Shown in pieces: positions 6,406-12,159 of a stretch of DNA of 19,915 nucleotides. The notes beneath the pieces are model-generated. The model ran no database searches, had not been told where the DNA came from, and worked only from the letters and a program-made list of their open reading frames with translations. A program made the position numbers and the translations under genes. How positions within the stretch are numbered: the stretch's first letter is position 1; every line of letters starts with the position of its first letter. Source of the DNA: Robinsoniella peoriensis (GTDB lineage: Bacteria > Bacillota > Clostridia > Lachnospirales > Lachnospiraceae); NCBI RefSeq assembly GCF_042680125.1, contig NZ_JBHTNY010000077.1, one strand, 5' to 3'.

Positions 6406-7464
6406 TCACTCCGCTTTAGGCTGAGGAAACCAATGAGTCGTTTTATTTGCAATTTTCACAAGGAAAAGCATGACGGGTACTTCTGTTAAAACACCTACCA
6501 CCGTAGCCAGAGCTGCCGGTGAAGTTGTGCCAAACAAGGCAATTGCTACTGCAACAGATAGCTCGAAAAAATTGGATGCACCAATCATTCCGGCAGGAGC
6601 CGCAATATTGTGAGGCAACTTCAACCATTTGCAGGCAAAGTATGCAATAAAGAAAATTAGGAACGTCTGAATTGTAAGTGGTACTGCAATCAGCAAAATG
6701 TGTAACGGGTTATTGGTGATAACATCCCCTTGGAAGGAGAATAAAAGCACCAATGTAAGCAGTAACCCAATGCTTGTGGCGTTGTCAAACTTGTGAATAA
6801 AGGTATTCTCGAAATAGTCCAGACCTTTTCTTTTTGTTACCAATACACGAGTCAAAATACCACCCGCCAATGGAATAACCACAAAGAGAACTACTGAGAG
6901 AATAAGAGTATCCCAAGGTACTGCTACATTAGAAACACCAAGCAGAAACTTTACAATCGGCACAAAAGCAATCAAAATAATTAGGTCATTGGTTGCCACT
7001 TGTACAACCGTATATGCAGGATTGCCCTTTGTGAGAGAACTCCAAACAAATACCATGGCTGTGCACGGAGCTGCGCCCAATAGCACCGCACCGGCAAGAT
7101 ATTCTTTTGCAAGGTCTGGTGCAATCAAGCCCCTAAATACCACATAGAAAAACAGTGCAGCAATTCCATACATGGTAAACGGCTTAATCAACCAGTTTGT
7201 TACCCATGTTACAAACAGTCCTTTTGGGTTTTTGCTTACATTTTTTATGCTTTGAAAATCGACCTTCATCATCATGGGGTAAATCATAAGCCAAATCAGA
7301 ATTGCAACAGGAATGGATACCTTTGCATATTCAAATTGATTTAGAAATGTCGGAATTCCCGGAAGAAATTTGCCAATGAGTACACCTGCAATCATGCAAA
7401 GTGCTACCCACACCGTTAAGTATCTTTGGAAAAATCCGATTCCTTGGTTTTTTTGGTCATTCAT
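6406..7464 (-). CDS. acr3: Acr3 arsenite efflux permease
   Basis: This 352-residue integral membrane protein of the bile-acid/arsenite transporter superfamily exports As(III). Diagnostic features are GAAPCTAMVFVW with the essential cysteine (Cys134), and GMIGASNFFELSVAVAIALF near the C-terminus with the conserved Glu. About ten hydrophobic segments are visible. The chosen ATG (7464) has GAGGTG six bases upstream; a GTG three codons earlier overlaps that site. The gene begins 13 bases after the arsR stop, so the two are co-transcribed. It is the central pump of the operon and, with ArsA present, may work as an ATP-driven complex. Confidence 0.94.
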   Translation of the reverse strand: MNDQKNQGIGFFQRYLTVWVALCMIAGVLIGKFLPGIPTFLNQFEYAKVSIPVAILIWLMIYPMMMKVDFQSIKNVSKNPKGLFVTWVTNWLIKPFTMYGIAALFFYVVFRGLIAPDLAKEYLAGAVLLGAAPCTAMVFVWSSLTKGNPAYTVVQVATNDLIILIAFVPIVKFLLGVSNVAVPWDTLILSVVLFVVIPLAGGILTRVLVTKRKGLDYFENTFIHKFDNATSIGLLLTLVLLFSFQGDVITNNPLHILLIAVPLTIQTFLIFFIAYFACKWLKLPHNIAAPAGMIGASNFFELSVAVAIALFGTTSPAALATVVGVLTEVPVMLFLVKIANKTTHWFPQPKAE

Positions 7465-7477
7465 AACAGTCACCTCA

Positions 7478-7822
7478 TTATTTATTTTTTTTGCAGCTGC
7501 ATAGGTTAAGCTGCTTGCATTTCGTGTAATTTTCGCAGTCCGTTTGATAGCAGGGAATATTGGTTAGTTTTCTCTGCAAATAAGCATATAGCTCTGCATT
7601 TTCTTCTATAAACAGTGGGTTCATCTTGTAATATGCCCATTGCGCTGTTTTATAGCTCTCCAAGACTCCTGCTTTTTTCAGAATGGTCAGATGCCTTGAG
7701 GCGTTTGACTGTGTGAGACCCAAGCTGGCCTCAATTTCACAAACACACATCTCGCCTTGAAGCACCTGAGCCAAAATACGGAGTCGTGTTTCATCTGCGA
7801 TTGCTTTTAATATATCAATCAA
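7478..7822 (-). CDS. arsR: ArsR-family repressor of the acr3 operon
   Basis: This 114-residue winged-helix repressor should release DNA on binding As(III). The recognition region carries the CVC motif (Cys26, Cys28, in EMCVCEIE) of the classic ArsR metalloid site, followed by LTQSNASRHLTILKKAGVLE, the helix-turn-helix. The C-terminus is cysteine-rich (Cys91, 96, 102, 108, 110), an extension that may add a second metalloid site. The start is probably TTG at 7822..7820, with GGAGG seven bases upstream and no ATG nearby. It precedes acr3 by 13 bases. The upstream palindromes at 7842..7859 and 8025..8050 are candidate operators. Confidence 0.9.
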   Translation of the reverse strand: MIDILKAIADETRLRILAQVLQGEMCVCEIEASLGLTQSNASRHLTILKKAGVLESYKTAQWAYYKMNPLFIEENAELYAYLQRKLTNIPCYQTDCENYTKCKQLNLCSCKKNK

Positions 7823-7841
7823 ATTAGCGCCTCCATTCCTT

Positions 7842-7859
7842 TGTAGATACTGTTCTACA
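7842..7859. promoter_or_regulatory. Inverted repeat just upstream of arsR
   Basis: TGTAGA (7842..7847) and TCTACA (7854..7859) flank a six-base centre between the stop of the 45-codon ORF and the TTG start of arsR. It could be an internal operator or a weak mRNA hairpin. No T-run follows it. Confidence 0.3.
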
Positions 7860-7997
7860 TTATGATTTTCTATTATTCATCGTATAAAAGTCCATTGGAT
7901 ATGCTTCGTGTTTTCCGTTCATTCCTTGTTCTGTTGACGATTGATCATAAAAACTTAATGGATAACTGATATTTTTTTCTCTTTTGGTTCTATTCAT
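7860..7997 (-). CDS. 45-residue ORF at the head of the acr3 operon
   Basis: The ATG at 7997..7995 follows GGAGGGTTTACA, a strong ribosome-binding site; the frame ends in TAA at 7862..7860, 37 bases before the arsR start. The product begins MNRTKREKNISYPLSFYDQS and then contains a second related segment, EAYPMDFYTMNN, so Y-P-x-x-F-Y occurs twice. It also contains M-N-G, as in the repeat peptide further down the operon. No known domain, cysteine or membrane helix is visible. Its position as first gene after a palindromic operator suggests a leader or a small arsenic-induced peptide. I do not recognise it. Confidence 0.5.
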   Translation of the reverse strand: MNRTKREKNISYPLSFYDQSSTEQGMNGKHEAYPMDFYTMNNRKS

Positions 7998-8024
7998 TGT
8001 AAACCCTCCTTAATAAGCTAAATT

Positions 8025-8050
8025 AGTATATGCTCATTCACTCATATACT
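8025..8050. promoter_or_regulatory. Putative ArsR operator and promoter of the acr3 operon
   Basis: AGTATATG (8025..8032) and CATATACT (8043..8050) are perfect 8-base arms around a 10-base centre, the geometry of ArsR/SmtB-type operators. The minus strand also reads TATACT here, a plausible -10 box about 30 bases before the first ORF. The -35 region is not clear. Confidence 0.45.
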
Positions 8051-8053
8051 ATG

Positions 8054-8090
8054 CTATTAAAAAGCTATTGTTACAATAGCTTTTTAATAG
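8054..8090 (-). terminator. Terminator of the arsR-arsP-thioredoxin unit
   Basis: A perfect 17-base inverted repeat with a three-base loop (arms 8054..8070 and 8074..8090) contains AAAAAGC on one side and GCTTTTT on the other. This is typical of a bidirectional Rho-independent terminator. It lies 22 bases beyond the stop of the last thioredoxin gene and separates the two ars units. Confidence 0.75.
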
Positions 8091-8111
8091 TTTGCTCTAT
8101 TTAAATTAAAA

Positions 8112-8462
8112 TTAACCTCTTACCTTTTGCAATATTTTTACAACTTCATCTGTTTTCAGTACCTTGCCAAAAGATACTACTTTACCATCGACTACAAGGG
8201 CAGGGGTAGTCATAACACCGTAGGCTGCAATCTGCGTAAAATCAGTGACATGGTCTATTGTAGTATCCATGCCAAGTTGCTCTAATGCAGCCTTTGTTGC
8301 AGCTTCAAGCTGATTGCATTTTGCACAACCAGAACCAAGAACTTTAATGGAAGCTCCTTCCGACTTGGCTGTCTGTGCCTGTGCCATAGTTTCTGCATTG
8401 CAGTTTCCACCACAGCAACAACTTTGTTTTGTTTCTTCTTTCTTTTTCCCGAATAATCCCAT
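8112..8462 (-). CDS. Small thioredoxin-like protein with a Cys-rich N-terminal tail
   Basis: This encodes 116 residues. The C-terminal ~80 residues match the redox-active disulfide protein 2 type of thioredoxin fold: CAKC at 46-49 (GSGCAKCNQLE), then VMTTPALVVDG with the cis-proline loop. The basic N-terminus (MGLFGKKKEETKQS) is followed by CCCGGNC (15-21), not part of the fold. There is no signal peptide, so it should be cytoplasmic. Start at ATG 8462 with AGGAGG upstream, 26 bases after the ccdA gene. Small proteins of this family often neighbour UPF0718/ArsP permeases. A role in handing electrons or metalloid to the membrane components is likely but inferred. Confidence 0.85.
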   Translation of the reverse strand: MGLFGKKKEETKQSCCCGGNCNAETMAQAQTAKSEGASIKVLGSGCAKCNQLEAATKAALEQLGMDTTIDHVTDFTQIAAYGVMTTPALVVDGKVVSFGKVLKTDEVVKILQKVRG

Positions 8463-8488
8463 ACTAAAATCCTCCTACATAAATTTAT

Positions 8489-9178
8489 TTAAAAGCCTAA
8501 GTAAAACATATAAAACCCAATTATTAAAATAATCGCACCCATTCCCACTTTTAGCACAGCGTTTGCTCTTCCGTATCTCTCACTCTTAGAAAGTTTTTGC
8601 ACAAAACCGATGGATGTACCTGCCACAACAGCAAGAATACCATGCCCAATAGAATAGAGCAATAAAAGCAGTATCCCCCATATCAGACTACCTTTTCCCG
8701 CCACAATAGCAAGCAGTGCAATTAAAACAGGTGTAGAGCAAGGGGATGAAAAGATGCCACCCAAAATACCTGCAAGGAATGCACCGGCAACCCCCTTCTT
8801 TGTGTTCTTGGAAAGCAGATAGCTGGAAGGAATAATTTCATAAATACCCCATGTTTGTAATGCCATTAGCACCATGAGAATACCAAGTACGATATACCAC
8901 CAACTTGCCGAGGTTCCTATTAATCTGCCGGCAGTAGATGCAATCACGCCAAGGGAAGTAAATGTCATAGCAGAGCCAAGTGCAAATGTAATAGAAAGCC
9001 ATAATGCTTTTATGGTATCCCTTTGTCCTGCTCCACCTACATAACCAATCACCAATGGTATGCTGGATAAAGAGCAGGGAGTGAAAGAGGTAAGAACACC
9101 TGCGATTAGTGCAAGCAGGGGTGCAATCCAAACATTCGTTACCATTAATTGCGAAATATTTTCTAATACCTCTGTCAT
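8489..9178 (-). CDS. CcdA/DsbD-type transmembrane thiol electron transporter
   Basis: This 229-residue protein has six likely membrane segments. The paired cysteines that carry electrons across the membrane in this family are at Cys35 (TSFTPCSLSS) and Cys147 (IFSSPCSTPV), each next to a proline. CcdA-type proteins take electrons from cytoplasmic thioredoxin and pass them to extracytoplasmic thioredoxin-like partners. The ATG at 9178 overlaps the stop of the membrane-anchored thioredoxin gene (TAATG), so the two are translationally coupled and probably function together. No cytochrome c maturation genes are present, so its context points to arsenic-related redox chemistry instead. Confidence 0.88.
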   Translation of the reverse strand: MTEVLENISQLMVTNVWIAPLLALIAGVLTSFTPCSLSSIPLVIGYVGGAGQRDTIKALWLSITFALGSAMTFTSLGVIASTAGRLIGTSASWWYIVLGILMVLMALQTWGIYEIIPSSYLLSKNTKKGVAGAFLAGILGGIFSSPCSTPVLIALLAIVAGKGSLIWGILLLLLYSIGHGILAVVAGTSIGFVQKLSKSERYGRANAVLKVGMGAIILIIGFYMFYLGF

Positions 9179-9693
9179 TATTCTACCCCCATATCTTTGA
9201 GGATAGCCCTCATCTGATCCTCCGTCAGTCCGCCTTGATGTACTGTAAAAACGTGTTCATTTGTATCCTTGGTAGAATACATTGTCAGCTCAATGCCTAA
9301 ATCTTCACTTGGAGTATATGGTTTACCCTCCGCAGTATAGATAACCTGTGTAGGAATAACCTGAACAGGAAAGTCTTCGGTAGCTTCTGCGTATTTCCAA
9401 ACATCTACGAACTTAATGATTGCCTTATCCTGCATTTCTTCGTTTAGTTTTTTCAGTACAGGAGCCATTTCTTTACACGGAATACAGGAATCAGCACCAA
9501 AGTCAATGATGATAGGCAGCTCGTGTGCCTTCAGTACATCAAGGTTGATAGCAGCTGCTTCCAGTGCGAAGTCGGATTGGTTTTCCGGCAGATTCAGTGG
9601 TTCGCTCTTGGCGTTTTTGAAAATCCAAATTCCTGCAATCACTGCAACAATTAGAACCGGAATAATAATTTTAAACAGCTTATTTTTGTTCAT
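9178..9693 (-). CDS. Membrane-anchored extracytoplasmic thioredoxin-like protein
   Basis: This encodes 171 residues from ATG 9693; a TTG three codons upstream is possible. Residues 6-25 form a hydrophobic N-terminal anchor after MNKNK, with no lipobox cysteine, so the thioredoxin domain should face outside. The active site CIPC is at 70-73 (GADSCIPCKEMAP) and the cis-proline loop reads VIPTQVIY. An insert after that loop (GIELTMYSTKDTNEH) lengthens the domain. The start overlaps the ferredoxin stop (TGATG), and the stop overlaps the ccdA start. It is the natural electron acceptor of the CcdA protein; its final substrate, perhaps a periphery-facing arsenical or the ArsP permease, is unknown. 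Confidence 0.85.
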   Translation of the reverse strand: MNKNKLFKIIIPVLIVAVIAGIWIFKNAKSEPLNLPENQSDFALEAAAINLDVLKAHELPIIIDFGADSCIPCKEMAPVLKKLNEEMQDKAIIKFVDVWKYAEATEDFPVQVIPTQVIYTAEGKPYTPSEDLGIELTMYSTKDTNEHVFTVHQGGLTEDQMRAILKDMGVE

Positions 9694-9971
9694 CAGCAAC
9701 AATTACCTCCGCAACAGCAACCGCCATTTTCCTTATCAGTTTTTTTGCCATTTGGCGGTGTCCATCCGGTATTATCACCCACATAAGTAATAGCTCCCAC
9801 TGGGCATCTGTTGCCACAGCCGTGGCAATGGTCAATACATTTTTGTGGGTTCATTACTACAGGCGATGGAGCTTTTGTTGTATCATACACTCCATTCGGA
9901 CATTTAGAAACACAGGTACCACATTCAATACAGGTAACATAATCAACTATCGGATACCAATTTTTTGCCAT
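9693..9971 (-). CDS. Two-cluster 4Fe-4S ferredoxin with CCCGGNCC tail
   Basis: This 92-residue cytoplasmic protein has two cluster-binding motifs: Cys14, 17, 20 and 24 (CIECGTCVSKCP) and Cys45, 49, 52 and 56 (CIDHCHGCGNRCP), the second with a slightly altered first spacing. The C-terminal tail ends CCCGGNCC (85-92), resembling the N-terminal CCCGGNC of the thioredoxin in the same operon. A ferredoxin inside an arsP cluster suggests supply of low-potential electrons, or an iron-sulfur or metalloid chaperone role; neither can be proved here. The ATG at 9971 has AGGAGG upstream. It lies 14 bases after the permease gene and overlaps the next gene, so it is an integral operon member. Confidence 0.85.
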   Translation of the reverse strand: MAKNWYPIVDYVTCIECGTCVSKCPNGVYDTTKAPSPVVMNPQKCIDHCHGCGNRCPVGAITYVGDNTGWTPPNGKKTDKENGGCCCGGNCC

Positions 9972-9985
9972 ATTTCCATCCTCCT

Positions 9986-10999
9986 TTAAACAAGTAAATA
10001 TTGAAACACATTAAACAAATAACCTACAATGATAATACCAACAGTACAAATAGTAATGAACAATGCCAATAGTTTCGGCTTAACAGCCTTGCGCAGCATA
10101 ATCATAGATGGCAAACTAAGGGTTGTCACTGCCATCATAAAAGACAAAATTGTGCCAAGCTGTGCGCCTTTAAAAAGCAATGCTTCTGCAACAGGAATTG
10201 TACCGAAAATATCAGCATACATAGGAATACCAATAAGGGTTGCCAATACAACACCAAACGGATTGTTGCTACCAAGTACTGCTTCAATCCAGCTTCCGGG
10301 AATCCAGTTATGAATCAACGCACCAATTCCAACACCCACAAGGATGTAAGGAAGAACCTTTTTAAATGTGGACACAACCTGATCCTTTGCATACTGTACG
10401 CGCTCTGATTTCGTAAGATCAGGAGACTCAATGTCGACTCCGCTGGCCGATGAGATAAAGTCCTCCACATATTTTTCCATGTGCAATTTCTCAATTAGTG
10501 TACCACCGACAACAGCGATAATAAGACCGACAACAACGTACACAACTGCAACCTTCGCACCAAAAATACTCATTAGTAAAACAAGGCTACCAAGGTCAAC
10601 CATTGGAGATGAAATTAAAAACGAAAAAGTTACACCTAAAGGCAAACCTGCACTGGTAAATCCAATAAATAATGGAATAGATGAACAAGAGCAAAAAGGT
10701 GTTACAGTTCCGAGCAGTGCAGAGACAATATTCGCCCAAACTCCGTGAAATTTCCCTAAGATTCGTTTACTTCTCTCCGGTGGAAAGTAACTTTGAATAT
10801 AGGAAATAAGAAAAATCAAAAAGCACAGTAGCACAGTGATTTTCAGTACATCATAAATGAAGAATTGGATACTGCCACCCACACGTCCTGTGATGTCCAG
10901 TCCAATGGCACTAAGTGTGTTTCCAATCAGTGCATTTAACCATTTCATTCCAAGAATCTGATCCTGAAAAAATAGCCATGCCGTTTTTAAAATTTGCAT
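9986..10999 (-). CDS. arsP: ArsP-like permease (UPF0718/DUF318)
   Basis: This 337-residue polytopic membrane protein belongs to the permease family that includes ArsP, the exporter of trivalent organoarsenicals such as methylarsenite and reduced roxarsone. The family signature TPFCSCSSIPLFIGF with Cys103 and Cys105 is intact. A second conserved stretch, GIPMYADIFGTIPVAEAL, is in the C-terminal half. The two halves are similar, with a hydrophilic central loop (~residues 175-205). The ATG at 10999 follows AAAGGCGG. It is downstream of a divergent ArsR paralogue and upstream of redox proteins. The family also includes members of unknown substrate, so export of organoarsenicals is likely rather than shown. 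Confidence 0.85.
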   Translation of the reverse strand: MQILKTAWLFFQDQILGMKWLNALIGNTLSAIGLDITGRVGGSIQFFIYDVLKITVLLCFLIFLISYIQSYFPPERSKRILGKFHGVWANIVSALLGTVTPFCSCSSIPLFIGFTSAGLPLGVTFSFLISSPMVDLGSLVLLMSIFGAKVAVVYVVVGLIIAVVGGTLIEKLHMEKYVEDFISSASGVDIESPDLTKSERVQYAKDQVVSTFKKVLPYILVGVGIGALIHNWIPGSWIEAVLGSNNPFGVVLATLIGIPMYADIFGTIPVAEALLFKGAQLGTILSFMMAVTTLSLPSMIMLRKAVKPKLLALFITICTVGIIIVGYLFNVFQYLLV

Positions 11000-11098
11000 A
11001 AATAATACCGCCTTTCAAAATTAAGTCTACATTCATATCTAAAAAAATTGATGTATACTGTCGAATAAAAGCCATCAAACTAATGGCTAATTCTCGTT

Positions 11099-11404
11099 TC
11101 AGCATTTATCCGTTGCTATTGTTGTGTTCGCAGTGGTAAGTTGTATCAATAGCTCTGCAGCAGATTTACTGCCCGTTACACTAAGACGGTAGTGCATCCA
11201 CTTTCCGTCCTGGCGGCTCTCCACAATCCCTGATTCACACAGAATTTTCATGTGATAAGACAAGGATGACTGCCCTATATCCATCTGCTCAATGAGAACA
11301 CAAGCACATTTTTCTCCGCTGCGCAACTGTTCTAAGATAGCAAGTCGTTTTTCATCACAAAGCGCCTTAAATATCTTTGAATTTTTCTTGTGTTGGTTTT
11401 CCAA
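11099..11404 (-). CDS. arsR: Second ArsR-family repressor, controlling the arsP unit
   Basis: This encodes about 101 residues. The start is likely TTG at 11404..11402, because GAGGTG lies six bases upstream; the in-frame GTG three codons earlier overlaps that site. The winged helix contains EKCACVLIEQM with Cys33 and Cys35, a variant of the C-x-C metalloid motif, followed by the recognition helix IGQSSLSYHMKILCESGIVE. A C-terminal Cys ends the protein. It differs strongly from the arsR at 7478..7822, so this is a paralogue from another lineage rather than a recent duplicate. The consensus promoter and palindrome upstream (11419..11471) indicate autoregulation. Confidence 0.88.
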   Translation of the reverse strand: MENQHKKNSKIFKALCDEKRLAILEQLRSGEKCACVLIEQMDIGQSSLSYHMKILCESGIVESRQDGKWMHYRLSVTGSKSAAELLIQLTTANTTIATDKC

Positions 11405-11418
11405 ATCTTTCACCTCAA

Positions 11419-11434
11419 ATCAAATTATTTTGAT
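11419..11434. promoter_or_regulatory. ArsR-type operator
   Basis: ATCAAA-TTAT-TTTGAT is a palindrome with six-base arms, nine bases downstream of the -10 box and 14 bases upstream of the TTG start. ATCAA...TTGAT half-sites of this kind are known from Gram-positive ars operators. Binding here would block transcription initiation of the arsR-arsP unit. Confidence 0.65.
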
Positions 11435-11442
11435 ATGTTGTT

Positions 11443-11471
11443 ATTATATGCTTCAAATCAAATTTTGTCAA
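11443..11471 (-). promoter_or_regulatory. Consensus promoter of the arsR-arsP unit
   Basis: The minus strand has TTGACA (11471..11466), a 17-base spacer and TATAAT (11448..11443), a perfect vegetative sigma promoter, directly upstream of the operator and the second arsR. Confidence 0.8.
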
Positions 11472-11889
11472 TATGACTTTTGATTTTTTAGTTATTACAA
11501 AAAACTTTGGGATTACCCCAACTTTCCAAACACAAATTTATTTTTTCAATACATATAATTGCCCGGTACGCTTACCATCTTTAACAATATTGACTATCAG
11601 AAAACAAAATACCATAACAAAGAACTCTCTATTTCATTTGGGATTGACAAAACCCACTATCACTCACTGTATAATAATATTTTCTATTTTACGACTATAG
11701 GATTGTAGAATTAATTTTTACAGCAGTCTATACTAACTCTTTAATTTGGAGTGCCATTTTATTACTTCTTTCTCTGTGATAGATATACTTAGAGTGTTTC
11801 CTTATGGGTGGGTCACTGTGAACGGAGACTCAGTCCACCAAAAAGCTATATTGCCCCCTTGGCGGGAAAATATGTTTTTGCAGGGGTAC
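11472..11889. other. Gap between ICE HTH gene and the arsenic cargo
   Basis: This 418-base stretch contains no supportable gene. It is AT-rich up to about 11760 and then becomes more balanced near the HTH gene. A plus-strand TTGACA near 11644 with TATAAT 20 bases on is too widely spaced for a good promoter. It probably contains the upstream edge of the arsenic cargo, but no terminal repeat or target duplication could be recognised by eye. Confidence 0.4.
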
Positions 11890-12144
11890 TCACTTGATAA
11901 AATAACGATTGGAAGTATGACTGCCGTTTTCTCGGTATCTACTCTCCTTGGTAAGAAAGCCATAACGGATTAAATCCGCTATGGCTCTTTTTACGGTGCT
12001 AACCGATAGAGAGGTGTCCTTTGCAATGGTTTTAACGGCTGGCCAACATTCTCCGTCCTTGTTACTCCTGTCCTTGAGGTACATATAGACAGTCTTTGCC
12101 CTTGGCGGTAAATCTTCTTTATAAAGCGTTCCGAAAAAGCTCAT
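11890..12144 (-). CDS. Small helix-turn-helix protein of the ICE
   Basis: This 84-residue protein begins MSFFGTLYKEDLPPRAKTVY, with the winged-helix core ECWPAVKTIAKDTSLSVSTV and KRAIADLIRYGFLTKESRY. This matches the HTH_36/replication-protein-like fold used by small plasmid and ICE regulators. The ATG at 12144 has AGGAGATG upstream, and the gene lies 15 bases after the coupling-protein gene. Similar small HTH genes next to traG occur in Clostridia conjugative elements. DNA target and role are unknown. It is the last ICE gene before the arsenic cargo. Confidence 0.75.
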   Translation of the reverse strand: MSFFGTLYKEDLPPRAKTVYMYLKDRSNKDGECWPAVKTIAKDTSLSVSTVKRAIADLIRYGFLTKESRYRENGSHTSNRYFIK

Positions 12145-12159
12145 ATTTTACATCATCTC

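Noticed and set aside
10911..11105. 64-codon minus-strand frame beginning MLKRELAISLMAFIRQ between arsR and arsP
   Set aside because: It overlaps the permease coding sequence by about 90 bases, lacks a ribosome-binding site and shows no domain; the permease start is better supported.
11640..11680. Plus-strand TTGACA and TATAAT pair
   Set aside because: The spacer is 20 bases, too long for a good sigma-70-type promoter, and no plus-strand gene follows.
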